Of a stretch of DNA of 64,000 nucleotides, positions 23,301 through 36,300 are shown one piece after another. The notes under the pieces are model-generated. The model saw only the letters and a program-made list of their open reading frames with translations. It did not search any database and had not been told where the DNA came from. Numbering within the stretch: the first letter of the stretch is position 1; every line of letters starts with the position of its first letter. A program made the position numbers and the translations under genes. The DNA is from Coniella vitis (taxonomy: Eukaryota; Ascomycota; Sordariomycetes; Diaporthales; Schizoparmaceae): positions 1,364,001 through 1,428,000 of the forward strand of contig WUJK01000006.1 of NCBI GenBank assembly GCA_011317545.1, read 5' to 3'.

Positions 23301-23683
23301 TGGGTTAGTGCAAGATTTGGCGTTTGAAAGGGGGACAGCTAGAAGGTTACGAACAGATGTTCAGCCCTTGAGTAACTCTTGCCACAGCCATCTTGTGGAC
23401 ACTCGAATTTCTTGTCGAGGCCTTTGCGGCTCCGACGTCGTCTTCGACTCGGCCCTTCTTCGGCATTGGAGGAATTGTCCTGGTTGTCGTCGGCGTCATC
23501 AATCTGCTCGTCGTCGAGATCGTGGCTGGCGTGTTCCGGCTTGGCTCTGGCAGAAGTAGAGGTCCGATCATCTTCGTGCCTCAGGTGATCTGGAGGGGTA
23601 GGTTCCTGCATGGGAGATATGCCGCCTGATGCTGACATGACGGAGCTGTTATGACTGGGCCGAGACGACAAGACGGAAGTCAT
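20383..23683 (-). CDS. C2H2 zinc-finger transcription factor with fungal-specific TF domain
   Basis: Three exons, 23355-23683, 22420-23289 and 20383-22270, give 1028 residues with consistent phases. After an acidic then Arg-rich N-terminus come two C2H2 fingers: C95/C100/H113/H117 and C125/C130/H143/H147. A long Ser/Pro/Gln/His-rich linker of about 290 residues follows. The last exon encodes a fungal_trans (PF04082-type) regulatory region, with HFNDQIPILHKPTF and FQTLILLELYEKM as typical blocks. This combination is a known fungal regulator class acting in the nucleus; the target genes are unknown. The first intron uses an atypical donor (GTTCGT). The second carries CT and GT microsatellites (+ strand) at 22343-22402. 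The reading frame stays open upstream of the ATG to 23884 but without another ATG, so I chose 23683. Confidence 0.88.
22343..22402. repeat. CT and GT dinucleotide tracts in an intron
   Basis: A (CT)n tract at about 22343-22364, a T/C stretch, and a (GT)n tract at about 22389-22402 lie within the 149-base second intron of the C2H2 regulator. Confidence 0.8.
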
Positions 23684-26429
23684 GATCGCTAGGCCCCAGA
23701 TCAACGGATGGATGCAATCCCTGTATACAGGACTGTAGTTAGTTCCAGCCTGGCCTGCACGGCTCGTGGTACAGGCCGGGAGGGGCTGAGACAGCTCCCC
23801 AGAGAGAGGGAAGAAATGATTCGCAACTCGGGGAACAAAAGCTAGCCCGCGAGCGAATCGGAAGTGGGCGACTTGACGTGACACTGCAGTCCGGCTCGCT
23901 TTACCCGCACAACTCTAGGTCGGAAGGCTGAGGGTCCTTTACAGACATCTAAAGCCGCTGTGTTGCCTCCAATAGAAGTGTTTTGGTTTGGCGATCTGGA
24001 ATGATGGGCCGGCATATACACAGCAGTCAGTCCCACAAGAAGATCGGTGTCAGTTTGAGGAGTTTCATGCACGGCAGACCAGAGTCCACGTCGACATCAT
24101 CAACACAAAGGAATGGCTGGGGGACTAGACTGAGTCCTATATGTGCAGGTATGGAATGTTGGGAGAAGTCCGAGTTTGCCCGAGTATCCTAGAAACTTGA
24201 ATCTGACCAGCAGGCAGACCAAAGCAGAACAATTGATACAAGGTCAAGCCGTGTATAGTCGGTAGTCGAGATGAGATCCTGCAGGATTGGTCAGTCAGTA
24301 AATCAAGCGAAGACTATCAACTGAGGGAGAAGAGGGAAAAAGGACACGGACGGCATGAACTCGAACAAGCTCAAGGCCGACGTCAAATTGAATGCAGGCA
24401 AGTAAGTGCGTAGCAGAGGATTGGCGAGGCAAACAAAATGGAAAGAGCATGTGCATATGGCCAGATGGGTCAGACGAGAGAGGCAGTAAGAGGGTAGGAG
24501 CGACGGGCGGGAAGGGCAAGCAGGGGGCTGGGCTAGGATGGCGGGCCAGGGCACAAAAAGCATCGGGCCGCCATGACACTGACGCCGCTGGTGGTGGCGG
24601 CGGCGGTGGTGGTGGCCTCCTCTGCGAACATCTGGATAGGGAATTTGTCTCCGGCAGACGTGACAGTGGGTGATGGGTCCGGACTTGACAGGCAGATAAG
24701 TCCTTGGACAGCCATGCGACAAGTCGAGAGAACGAGACATCCGACCAGATGGCGTTGACAGATCTTAGCGGCCGCAGCGGGGAACAAACAACGAGACCTG
24801 GACCATGCTGGTGTTGTCATGACAGCGGCAAGTAACCAAACTTTAGCCCTACCATGTCAGAGGCACGAACAGCAACAGGCAGGTTGAGGCCGGCAGGCTG
24901 AGTGGCAATGGGGTAAGAAACCAGACTGCAGCGCAGGTGCAAGAGACAAGCGAATCGCTCGAATGCGCAAACATAGTACACACAGTCACTGCCTAGGTAG
25001 AAGATAAGTTGCGGACCCGCCACGGGAATCGACATGCCGCTCGAATACCAATCCTGGAACTGGGCCACGCAGACAGAGAAGGTGAGGGATGGGAGGTATT
25101 TCATTTTTCTTGAAATGAACACTGACCTCTGGAGCAGAATGCAAAAAAGGCTATATGTGTATGCGTCCAAGTTCTCACAGGCGAGCGTGCAACCAAGGCA
25201 AAGCCAGATGCAGGGAGGGCCTGGCTGGAGGTGCAGCGAGGAGAAGGCTGGGCTTTGGAGCGCAAAGGTTGAAAGAGTGACTCCGTCGAGAGAAACGCAG
25301 GCCGGCGTTGGATCTTCTTCCAGCCCATAAAAAGCTGTCAGTCACGTCGAGGCCACGGCGTGATCAGTAGCGCTTGGGCGCTGTTGGTAGTGGTTGGAAA
25401 CGTTGTTGGAGACGGACGAGTGAGGATTGTGATAAGGGCAAAGCCTGGCTGGCACTGGCGGCTGTTGGGGACGCTGCTATGGCTGTCCGGTAAGTAATTC
25501 GGTAATTTGCTGGGCTGCTAGGCTAGCGGGCGCTAGGTGCTGGGGTACTGGGGGCGCAGAGCACTGAGCGGGCAGAGCCTTGGAGGGCAGCCAAAGAAGC
25601 CTTTCTTGCGCTGCCTCAGAAGCATGGGCCGGTGGGGTCGGCAGCCCGGTCGTCGATTTAGACTCTTGACTCCCCCAGCCACGTCGACACAGACACACCG
25701 ATACAACACACGGCTCTCGTCAGACGCAAACTTGCAGACGGCTGGCTTGTCGTCTTGTTTTTTCTGGGGTCGGCGCGAGTGGGATGGGAAAGGTGAAGTG
25801 TCGGGAGCTGGCAGCGCGCGTGTGGGGGCACCTGGGTCCGTTCTTATTGTTATTCAGGGCGTGCGCTGCGCACATTCCACGGCCCTGGTACGGGTATCTG
25901 CAGGGTAAGCATGCTTCTGACAAACCCTGCCCTGCCCTGGCCGTGCCTGCCCTGTTATGGTTTGTGTGTGCATCCTTGTTACATATAGTACATATATTGC
26001 CCCCTTCAATGCTCCAATGCACACTACTAAACTGCTCGTCCTTTTCTCACTGCGGAATAGCGCTTGCATGCTTTTGACTTGGGCGACCCCCCAGGCAGCT
26101 TCTCCATGTCGTCAGAGAAACTGACAGGTCAGCAAATCCAAAACCTCGACACCGGCGCAACAGGTCCTCGAATCCGAACCAGAGGGGCCAATTGACTCTG
26201 GCTTACTTATTGCCAATCAGCCACGCCGCAGGGAGGACTCGTCATGTGAAGCACGCTGCGATCCTGCTTCTCTTTTAATTTTCTCCTGCTCGCTCTCGTC
26301 CTTTTTGCACACGTGAGTCGCCGTTTGGCCTCTGGGAAAATGAGAGACAGCGGGACGCCAGATGGACGAGACAGGCCGGCAGTCAGTGCGGTGCAGCGGT
26401 ACATATGAATGTATCGTCTTGTGCGCGTG

Positions 26430-26653
26430 TACTATGTAATCAGGCAATGTATACATAGTACGATGTATCCCCTGTGCCTGGATTGATACCAGCAGGCCCC
26501 GCAAATTTCCAGGCGGTTGGTGTCTGTGCCAGGCCTGCTAGAAATAGGGCCCATAAGGCTACCGATACTATGTATACTATGTACATCTACTATGTACATA
26601 GTATGGTAAAATACCTACATAGTACTTATCAACTGCAGATCAGCTACATAGTA
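26430..26653. repeat. Cluster of TACATAGTA/TACTATGTA motifs
   Basis: Eight exact copies of the 9-mer start at 26430, 26452, 26566, 26575, 26588, 26595, 26616 and 26645. The copies at 26588 and 26595 overlap to form the perfect palindrome TACTATGTACATAGTA (26588-26603). Confidence 0.9.
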
Positions 26654-28511
26654 CATAGTGCAGGTCCCTCATAGTAAGGCCCATTGCAATCTGCATGGCG
26701 TCGTCGGAATTGTCGTCCATTCCTGCGCTGCTTTCTTGCTATCCGCCAGAATTGAAAAGCTGACACGCCCCAATACTGTCCGTCAGTCTCCTGCAGGCAA
26801 CCAGCAAAGAGACTCCGATTAGCTTCAGCGACTGAGAATGCCGATATCACATCATGACCAATACATGACTTCTACCCAGAAGACCAGAGTACACAGTATT
26901 GTGTGCAATGGTTCTCAGCACTCGTCAGCTCAACCTCTTGTTAGCTATGCCCCAAAACGTGTGACCGCCTGCATGCCCAGACTCAATAACCTTGGGCGCG
27001 CACGCGGGACGGCGAATCACTTGACGGGCAACCCCAGCCAGAACCAAACTACATAGTACAACAGCCAGCTCTCTGTTGCCCTTGTTGCTATACGCCCCCA
27101 GTGCCATTCCCGACGGCTTTCCGTGGAACCACACATTACCAGAAAAACGGGTGCAATGGTCGAAGCGTCTGGGACCTGTTTGGGGGCAGTTCTAGCAGGC
27201 AGGGTCCTACCTGTCACCTCGCGTGGCCTGCGGGGGTATTTCTTGACTGCCAGGACTGCCCAGGTGGTCTACGACCGCTGAGCATTGTGGGAGTACTATG
27301 GGAATACTATGTATGCCCCAAGCTTTGAGATGCGGCTGACTGCTGTCAAGGATCCAGGATGACACGAACAGAGCTTGAGCCACCGGACCCGAGAACTTGG
27401 GTTGATAAACCTGTCCACAAATAGATCCATCTTCCAGAAGTTGTGGGCACTAAATAGAGTCCAAGAACGTATAGCCGTGGCCCCGAACGTGGGGGTCTGA
27501 GCCAAGTCTCCTCCTCGATGAGCCTCACGCTGACAGAAAAAAAAAAGTCTTGGAAGCCCAAGCCCGTTGTTTGAGTTTCCCACTAGCAGACAAGCGATAG
27601 GCGCCACTTTTCCTGTCATGTTTTGGAGCGCTGATTTCCATGCACATCCCCCTCCTCACCCCTCTCTCCTCTTGCCAATTAGGCTCACTGCGGTGCCCAT
27701 CCGGAGGTGGTCAGTATTCATTCTAGAGCTGACGGGATGCATCCATTTGTTGCCACCAGTCAGGCTGAAGTGGTCTATTTGTTCCATGTAGACAGACCTC
27801 TTGGCTTTTTGCACACCACCACGATAACCATTCCCGCACTCGCCTGACCCAATTAGTGGCAGCCTAATTCTGACAAGAGGGAGATCAAAACGATCCTCTG
27901 AAGTGGCCCCGCGTGTAGGAGATGGGCAAGCGAATGAATAGCCTAGCGCTACATTCCTTGGTCGAAGCGACTAATAACTGGCCAGTGGTACAATTACTTG
28001 AGTGGCCAATCGAATGTGTTGATTGCAACGGATAACAGCGGACAATCAATTTTGGTCGGTCAAGTTTATGACTGTTCTCGTGTAGCTACTGGCCATTGCG
28101 CGGAGATGCTGTATTATCAATGGCGTGTACATGGCAGGTGGAAAAACAACCACTTATAGTAGGAGTAACTTGTTGGCCTTTGAAGCCAGCACACGACCTA
28201 GCCGTCAACACAAGCTTGCAAACCATTCTTGCTTCTTAAGAGGATGTGACATGCTGTACAGAATAACCTAACCATATGTAAGTGAGCACGCTCATGGAAT
28301 GGAAGAATACACGTGACTTCACCGAGATGCATTCGGTGAGACTCTAGACAAGCGCCCCGTATGACGGGCTTGTTCTGTTGCGCCTTGTCAGACTTACTGA
28401 CTCATCACGCCATGCAACGCGTGCTGGGTGTGGTGATTGTAGTCAGACGGAGAGGATGGGCAAAGAATCATCGTCAAAGGAGTGGAAGAACGGAAAGAAT
28501 GGTGGTACGGG

Positions 28512-28538
28512 CTGGCTGGGCTGGGCTGGGCTGGGCTG
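28512..28538. repeat. CTGGG pentanucleotide repeat
   Basis: Four to five tandem CTGGG units flanked by CTGG variants in noncoding DNA. Confidence 0.8.
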
Positions 28539-28778
28539 TGGTCGTGCTTCGAGTGTAGAGCAGTGCGCTGGCTGTGTGATATCACTGGTGCTGTTTCTGC
28601 TCACAATACTTTGTACCATGGTGGCTTTCCAGGTTGTAGACTTTGCAAAAGAAGCCAGAGTCATTAGGCCCTTACATGATGTTACCCATAGTCTCATATC
28701 TTTAGCCAGATACTGGACAGTCTGGCTTCTTATGCCGAGCGGTGGTGGGCGAGCAGCCTGGCAGCTAAGATACCAGAG

Positions 28779-28816
28779 TACATAGTAAAGAGCGCTACTA
28801 TGTACATAGCATAGTA
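28779..28816. repeat. TACATAGTA/TACTATGTA motif pair
   Basis: Exact copies start at 28779 and 28796 in opposite orientation, followed by a degenerate third copy and CATAGTACTATG, itself a palindrome. Confidence 0.85.
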
Positions 28817-29233
28817 CTATGATGGCCTCTCCGCTCCAACGCACCCCTGCCACAGCTTGCAAAGCGGCTGGGCCATTTCGTCAGAGGCCGGCTGCGACCC
28901 ACACAAAACGGCTCGGCCGCGCCCTGGGAAAAAGACCGACCGGGCGATGCTGAAGAGAAGCGACAGGGTCCCTTTTTCTCCTCACGCATTTTCTCTCCCT
29001 GGCCGCTCCGAACTGTTCAGCCTCCCCGCCTTTTCTACACAACCCGCTCGCCGCGCTCCCCCTTGCCCCCTTCTTCATTGACCGACAATCTCCGCAAGAG
29101 AAGATGCTGATAGCCTATGCAACCGCGTCAGCTGAGCCCTTCAACATATCATAGCCCTCTCTGTGCTTCCTGAGCTCCAGCTCCCGCACCACACACCTTC
29201 CTTCTTCCACCAGAATCAGTCCTGTCGCCTCCG

Positions 29234-29873
29234 ATGCCTCCCAAAGCCTCCCGTGCGGCAGCCGCACACGATGATTCCGAACCAAAGTCCTCCACCGCCA
29301 AGGACAAGAATGCGCATGGCCACACTAATGGTAAAATGAGGCGAATCGCCAGCTCGGCTGGGTCGAACCTGAAAGATGTGACGAGCGCCGCCAGCCTGCC
29401 TGCGCCCGCCGCTGAACCGCCAGCCAGCGCTCCTGTCGTCCACCCAAGTGTGAGATTCAATACCCAGTTCTTTTCTTCTTGAGACAGGGGGCAGTGGTGC
29501 AATGAGATTACTGACCTTTGTGTTTCTTTTACAGATCCAGTGGAACTCCTTTGACCGCGACTTCCTCCACCGCTACCGCCGCGAACATCACCTCAACATT
29601 CCCACCGCCTACGCAAGCGACTATCGCTCTTGGGTCCTCAACCGGCCAGGCGGTATCGGTCTATACTCTCCCACAGTCACACGCAAGAAGGAGCAGCGCC
29701 GCCAGGCAAGGGGTCCCCTGGTGAGCGCGGTGCGCAAGCACTTTAACAGTCAAGGCGTGCAAGAGAACGACGCGATCGTGGACTTCCTGCATCGGGTCAG
29801 GAAGGGCCGCATGTCCAAGTTGAGTGACCTGCCGAGAAACACCAAGAAGTTGACGGATCAGGATAGAATATGA
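29234..29873 (+). CDS. SAP30-like Sin3-binding protein of a histone deacetylase complex
   Basis: Two exons, 29234-29449 and 29535-29873 (85-base intron, phase 0), encode 184 residues. The N-terminal 70 residues are Ala/Ser/Lys-rich and disordered. The C-terminal part carries the SAP30 Sin3-binding region, with the block NSFDRDFLHRYRREHHLNIP, then YRSWVLNRPGGIG and a final FLHRVRKGRMSKLSD. In the family this region docks onto the PAH3/HID region of Sin3 and anchors SAP30 in Rpd3-type deacetylase complexes in the nucleus. Length and domain order match fungal SAP30-domain proteins. The downstream region to 30716 shows no further coding. Confidence 0.85.
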
Positions 29874-30716
29874 TTTTATGGCATGCTACGATACGGGGCT
29901 CTTGTTATACATATGCAAACTGGGAAGCAAGGTACGGCAAGAAAGCAAGCGGGCGATGGGAATAGCATTCGCATCTGGCCGGTTGGGAATTGGGACACTG
30001 ATACCACCACGCATTTGATTTTTCTGGTTTTCTTTGGCGCTTTGGGAAGGGAACGTCACAAGCTGGGAAGCAAGAGACTTGTGTCTTTGGACTGGGGAGT
30101 TATTTCTGGAGTCTACTGAGTTTTCTGTTGTCGTTTTGCTTCAAAATAGAATGCACAATTGCACACACATACTTGGCTGAATTCTTGGTTCGGCGGTTTC
30201 GCGTCATCCTGGTGTTCTTCTGTTCCGGCTCGGCCTAAAGTGGCGATTCCTCTTCACGCGTGTGCGCTTTATCTTATCATAAGCCGAACAAGGGGGCCGC
30301 ACTTGACTCCGCACCGCCTTTGTCAGCTGCCAGAGCCGTGTCTTGGCGAGTACGTAGCACTTGTATATTGAGAAGCCACCCCAATCTGACCAATCAAGCT
30401 GCAGCTGTTGCGCTGCTAGGGACAAGCCTGTGGAGACGCTCGGCCTAGCAAAGTCCCAAAGTTGCGATGTCATCAGTACCCGGGGGGAGAAAATTCTCGA
30501 AGTCGCAAGCAAAAGCTTTTGCTTCAACCTAAACGTTTCTGAGCAACAAACCATTTTGTTGTCGATCTTCTCTTCGAACATATCATTGCTGCAGGGTACA
30601 CCTCGGAATAGCGGTCATTTGGGTGTTCTCATTCTGCCTTTTACCCTACCGGGACTTTTTTATTTATTTATTTTTTATTCTTCATAAATGCTTCACTCTT
30701 TCCATCGTCATTGAAG
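29874..30716. other. Intergenic region between SAP30-like gene and MDJ1
   Basis: No gene. A T-rich stretch with TTTATTTATTTATTT at about 30657-30680 lies 40-60 bases before the MDJ1 ATG and is a plausible core promoter. Confidence 0.45.
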
Positions 30717-32711
30717 ATGCAACCCAGCGTTATAATTCGTGTGGCGGCGGCACCTGCGCGCCCGGCACCCACGATATGCGGCCGCACGCTCATGACCTCG
30801 GCGACGACGGCGCCAACCCCTCCACAGACCCGCAAGCTCACTACCTTCACAACGAGATCGAGACCGACAAGGAGACAAGTAGGAAGAAAATGTAGTGCAG
30901 AGGCGCAATCACTGTCTCGGAGGGTAAGTTGACAAGGTCCAAACCTCAACCCCCAACCCAACCCTCTTCTCCTCGAAACCTCTGCTTCCGTTCTATCTAC
31001 CATGTAGCTAACCATACTCCTCGTCTTGATCTAGTCTTTCCATGCCACCGCTCGCGTCTCGGCGCCCATGAAAGACCCTTACAAGGCCCTGGGCGTGAAC
31101 AAGAGCGCCTCCGCGTCTGACATAAAAAAGGCCTACTACGGTCTTGCCAAAAAGTACCACCCGGATACCAACAAGGACCCCAAGGCCAAGGACCAATTTG
31201 CCGAGATCCAGTCCGCCTACGAGATCCTCTCGGACCCCAAGAAACGCGAACAGTACGACCAATTCGGCGCCGCCGCGTTCGACCCTAGCGCCGGCGCCGG
31301 CGGACACCCAGGAGCCGGCGGCGACCCCTTTGGTGGCGGGAACCCCTTTGCTGGATTTGGCGGCGGCGGCGGCGGCTTTGGAGGCGGTGGCTTCAGCGGC
31401 TTCGAAGACCTTTTCAACCAGGCCTTTGGCGGAGCCGGTCGTGGGGGCCGCGGTGGCCGCAACCCTTTTGCGCAGGAAACAGCCTTTGTCGGCGAGAACA
31501 TCCAAGTGCAGACGACGATTTCCTTTCTCGAAGCCGCCAAGGGCACACGCAAGACCATTACCATCACGCCCAACGTCACGTGCGGGACATGCAGCGGCAA
31601 GGGCCTCAAAGAAGGCGCCAAGCGCACAACATGCCAGGCCTGCGGCGGATCAGGCACGCGCGTGCATTTCATGTCGGGCGGGTTCCAGATGGCGTCGACG
31701 TGCGATGCCTGTGGCGGAAATGGCACGACAGTGCCAAAGGGGCAACACTGCCGCTCGTGCCAGGGTGACGGTGTGGTGCGTGAGCGCAAGACAGTCACGG
31801 TGGATATCCCCGGTGGTGTCGAGGATGGCATGCAGCTGCGCGTGCACGGGCAGGGCGATGCACCCGCGCTGGGCGCCACGGGGGACCCCAATGCGCGCGG
31901 AGTGAATGGTGACTTGTTTGTCTATGTGCGCGTGGCGCCTGATACCAAGTTCAGCCGGTCGGGCTCGGATATCCTGTACACGGCAAGCATACCGTTTACG
32001 ACGGCGCTGTTGGGTGGAGACATCACGGTGCCGACGCTCGAGGGCCAGGTGAGCGTCAAGGTGGCGACGGGCACGGCAACGGGCGACAAGATGACGCTTA
32101 CGGGCATGGGCATGAAGAAGCTGAGTGGCAAGCGGGGCGGGTTTGGCGACCTCAAGGTTGAGTTCCGCGTCAAAATGCCAAAGTACTTGACGGCCAACCA
32201 GCGGACGCTTGTCGAGATGCTCGCGGATGAGATGGGTGATCAGACTGCGAAGCGGGTCATGCTGAAGCAGTCGTCATCTTCTGGTGCAACGTGAGTTGAT
32301 TTTATTTCCCTTTTCTACGAGTCGGAGCCCCGGGAGCGCAAGGGAGCGTTCAAGACTTTCGGTTCTTGATTCCTCATCTTGGTTGGCCTGTGTGTGAGAT
32401 TGCTGGGGCAGTGAAAGAGATCATACACACGCACACAAACAAAAGTACCATCCAATTTTGATGAATCAACTGACCATACCCACTTCCTCCCTTTTGACAG
32501 AAGCAACGGGGCGTCATCCTCAACATCCACAACCGCAGAAGATCATAAGAACGAAGGCTTCCTCAAGTCCATATGGCACAACCTCACCAATCACCCCGCA
32601 CACCGCAAACCCGACGCAGAAGACGGCGAGACCTCCTCCTCCTCCTCTTCTTCCGACGAAACCAAGAAGCAGGACAAGGACGACAATGACAGCAAGAAGA
32701 AGAAGGAGTAA
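30717..32711 (+). CDS. MDJ1: Mitochondrial DnaJ (type I Hsp40) chaperone
   Basis: Three exons, 30717-30923, 31035-32290 and 32501-32711, give 557 residues with consistent phases. The first 80 residues are Arg/Ser/Thr/Ala-rich and almost free of acids, a mitochondrial targeting presequence ending in RRSFHAT. A J-domain follows with HPD at 111-113, then a Gly/Phe-rich region, four CxxCxGxG zinc-binding repeats (CGTCSGKG, CQACGGSG, CDACGGNG, CRSCQGDG), and the C-terminal substrate-binding domains. Mdj1 works with the matrix Hsp70 Ssc1 in folding. The third exon adds GFLKSIWHNLTNHP and a Ser/Asp/Lys tail typical of fungal Mdj1. Ignoring the last intron would end the protein at SSGAT. AATAAA at 32985-32990 is a possible poly(A) signal. 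Confidence 0.93.
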
Positions 32712-33370
32712 GGTCTGGCTACTTATAGAGGGGGAAAATCAAAGTCAAGAGCAAGCACTTGTATTTCGGTTCGTTCGTGTGTATAATCCTGTTCAATTTG
32801 GGTTGAGAACAACATATAGAGCCTTTTTCTTTTTTGGTGGTGGTGGTGTGTGTGTCATATGTGGCTGTACGTGTGCATGGTGTCAAGAGGACAGAAAATT
32901 TGGAAGGGAGATCACAATATGTATATTACTACTATTTTATACTGGTGTCCCTTCGAGGGTCAAACCGAACCCTACTCAAGAAAGAATAAAAGAACTACCT
33001 CTATTGGAAATCATGAGAGAAACCAAGTACGTCAGGCAATAAGCAAGCGCTTCTTGTATTCATCCTTGCATGGAGTAGTACGCCTCTTTTGTTGCCTTAT
33101 GCAGCGAAAATGACACGAGCATACAAATCCGCCAATTCATCCCATCCGGTACTTCGACTGTGTTGACCATGCTCAATGCTGATTCAGTGTTTCCGCCCAT
33201 ATACATACACTAGATGCCTCCGAATAGTATATACGTCTAGAAAAAAAAAAAGAAACAAAAAATAAGCAAGCGGTTCCAAGGTCGTTCATGAAATTCGTTA
33301 ACCTCAAAAGATGCCACGTTTCCCAGTCCTCTTTGTACAGTTCTCTGGGCTTCTACCATGATCTGGCCCT
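32712..33370. other. Intergenic region between convergent MDJ1 and Zn2Cys6 genes
   Basis: No gene. 3' UTRs are expected. An A-rich run is at 33239-33266. Confidence 0.5.
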
Positions 33371-36300
33371 TCACTGAGGACCTTGAGTCGGATACCCCGT
33401 CATGTTTGGATGTGAAGCATCATATCCACTAGACGCCAAGTAGCCACTATTCCACGAGTTGACGTTATTCCAATCCATGATGCCGAAATTCATATCGGAC
33501 ATCATGGATGAGCCATACACTGGTTGGCTCATACCGTTAAACCCTGGGCCAAATAGAGCGCCCGCCATTGGGTCCAAAGAATTTGCTGCGCCCGGGCTCG
33601 TGATCATGGGTGGTGAACTAGTTGTGCTTTGCACATCCATGTCCGAGGCTTGATGGCGTTGTGCTTGATGGCTGCCAGCATACTTTTCACTACCAGAGCC
33701 CGCAGAGTGGGCAGTACCGGCGTTGGCCTTGTTTCCAGCATCGCGCTCTGTAGCAGCAGCAGCATCCTTGTTCTCGGCTTTCAACTTCCTCACCACTTCT
33801 CTGAGAACGGTAATCATCTTGGGCTGCGCAATCGGTCTTCCCAGCTGAGCCTGTGCTGCTTCATGGCCCTCCCAAGCCCTCAGCAGTGTTCCTCCTGTTG
33901 CCGTGTACACGGGGCTCTTGATATTGTTCATAATCTTTCGCTGTTCGTGGTTCTCAATGATCGCTGCCCAAGCTCGCTCGCACAAGTCACCCGACGTGAC
34001 ATACCGAAGTTCTGTAGCCAAAAAGGCAAACGGTGGAAAGGGAAAGTGCATAAGGGTATACCATTTGAAGCCACGTAGAGCATCGCTGCTCTGTATCACA
34101 TTGTCGTATTCAATGACCTGGATGGCCTCGGCGAATATGGAGTCGCGAATAGGGCGCTCAGCTGCTGGCATGGTGTTTGGGTCGGGGTAGCGCTGGAGAT
34201 AGCCGTGGCTGAAGTAGTCAATGAGACGGAGTTTGCAGATGGCTAAACGGGTCATCAAGAATGTGAAGAAATGTACGGGTATCTTGTTGTCGCAGTGGTT
34301 GAGATACCGTTCCTCCAGGTACTTGATGTACCCATTCAGATCCGCCAGCGGCAAATTATGGCGAGCGGCATTGGTGAACATGTCGGACGACACCGGAGAA
34401 GGGCTGTATTGGAACTTTGGTTTGCCGCTCAAAGTTGTGCCAGCAAGGTTCGCGACAGGTCGCGCACCGTCTGGATCCGCAGCAACTGTCAACTCAAACC
34501 GTGTCAGGCTGAAGAGCATTTCCGTCGGTCCGGTGTAAGGCGTGATGCGGTCCTTGGCATTGATATGGAGGTCGCTGTCGTTGATGTTGAGGGGCCATTT
34601 ACAGTTGCCCCGGCTTGCCGAGAGAGCTGTAATGGTTGACCCTGTGATTTCTGCAATTCTCTTATCGAAGATGACCAACTGCCACCACAACCGTCTTCGC
34701 ATCTCGACTTCAAAGGGCTGGAACTGGAACTGTTCGGCATCTTGATGGAGACCGAGACGATTGGCAACGCGGACGGCGATCCCTATCAGGCAATACTGCG
34801 CTCTGGGGTCGTTTGCTTGACGCACAGCAAGCTAACATTGTCAGCAACCCTCTTCATGAAGCGACAATGAGGCAGGAGCTAGCCAGTGGGGAAGGATTTG
34901 CTCTGAACGGGAAGGTGCGACGTGCTAGTGGTAGGTCTTGAGGTCACTTCTCCTTTTGATGTATACCTAGTAGCTCTTTCCCTTTCTTTGGCTTTTGTTT
35001 TCTTGATGGCGAAGCGAAGGAGCAAAGGGAGCGAAAGAACGTGCTTGTAATTCCACAACACGACAAGCGATGACTTACCAGATACATGAAAAAGGCCTGC
35101 AGTACAACGATATCTGGGCTCTTCATGAACCCTGCGTTGACCAGCGCCTGCTGCGTAGCACGGTGGAACCGAGCCATCATACGGTTCTTGTCTTCTTTGA
35201 ATGTCTCTTGGACTTCTTCTTCGGTCAGAGTAAGCACAGCCATGTAGTAGATGCTGAAGAGCAGAGCCTCGAGAGGTTTTGGTATCTTGGCGGGATTTGC
35301 GGCTGCCTCTATCAGTTGACCTTGCAGCGTGGGCGTATGCGTAATTTTCAAGAGGGGATTGACATTTTCGAGATAAATCTGCCAGAGCTGGAAAACCTGC
35401 ACTGTGGGAGGGTGCAACTCGGTCACGGAAATGAAGGAGCCACCAATTACAAACGGAAAGCCATCGGATCCATCAAACATCTTGTCGAATGCTTGATGGA
35501 TCAGAGGCCCGTCTGACTCGTCTTCTGACGAGTCTTGGAAAGGGTAGTGTTGATTCCTATACTACATGGGCCACAGCGTGTTAGTAGCGGAGGCGTTGGG
35601 CGAAATGGATTGGCACGTATCTGCGAATCACTTCAGGTCGTGACCGTAGAATAGGACCATTCGTGACTAGTCATCTGAGGCAACAACTAAATCGTAAACC
35701 CTGTAGGGCTAAGGATGCACAATACATCATAAGAGACTGGATAACACGAACATCTTGAGAATATTGGTACCATTTTGGATGTCTGCTACAAAGTCAGCCA
35801 TTAAAGCATTTGACATCTTCCTTTTGTACAGAATCCGCGGTGCCACACCTTAGAAGCTGATGGCCAAGAACCATTGGGAAAGAAGCCCAGTAGAACCGGG
35901 AGGGGGAGCATGGAAAGTGGAAGGATGTCATGGTCAAAGAGTGGCTTACTTTTCACTGTCCTGCCCGGTGGACGAGGGGGACGTCTTCAATCCTTCAACT
36001 GAGACACGAGTGCGTAAGTCAACTGACCCGTGTAAAAGCAAGGAGGGGGAGGCAAGAAACCAGACGAGGACAAGATGTGCCGCTGGAGACTCTGCTTACT
36101 GCCATGCTCAATCTCATCGACTTCATCAATGGTTGAGGTCTCCCCGGAGCGAAGAGCCTGGCCGATGGGCTCAAAGTCAACCCCATGCTGACTGAGCAGC
36201 GACTCGTACTTTTTCAGGCGGTCGTAGAGCTCTCTCTCGTGCGGACGTTTCTTGCGTCTGCGCGGTGGCTGAGGGGGGACCACCTTGCATTCTACGCCGG

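Larger units (their letters stand above)
23684..29233. other. 5.5-kb gene-free region between divergent C2H2 and SAP30-like genes
   Basis: Many ORFs of 60-145 codons occur, but they overlap on both strands, are low-complexity and lack any domain. None is a credible gene. The left 1.8 kb probably contains the promoter and leader of the C2H2 regulator. 26.4-28.8 kb contains a dense group of the dispersed palindromic motif. 27.9-28.3 kb is A/T-richer, with no terminal repeats that I could see. A (CTGGG)n array is at 28512-28538. The last 200 bases are CT-rich and form the SAP30-like leader. Confidence 0.5.

Noticed and set aside
23684..23884. N-terminal extension of the C2H2 regulator
   Set aside because: The frame is open for 67 codons upstream but contains no ATG, and its composition is unlike the protein. 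It would need a non-ATG start.
26140..26200. Possible tRNA T-arm (TCGAATCCGAACC)
   Set aside because: No matching A-box, anticodon arm or acceptor stem could be folded around it.
27900..28350. A/T-richer stretch as a transposon relict
   Set aside because: I found no terminal inverted or direct repeats, no transposase-like reading and no RIP-like extreme composition.
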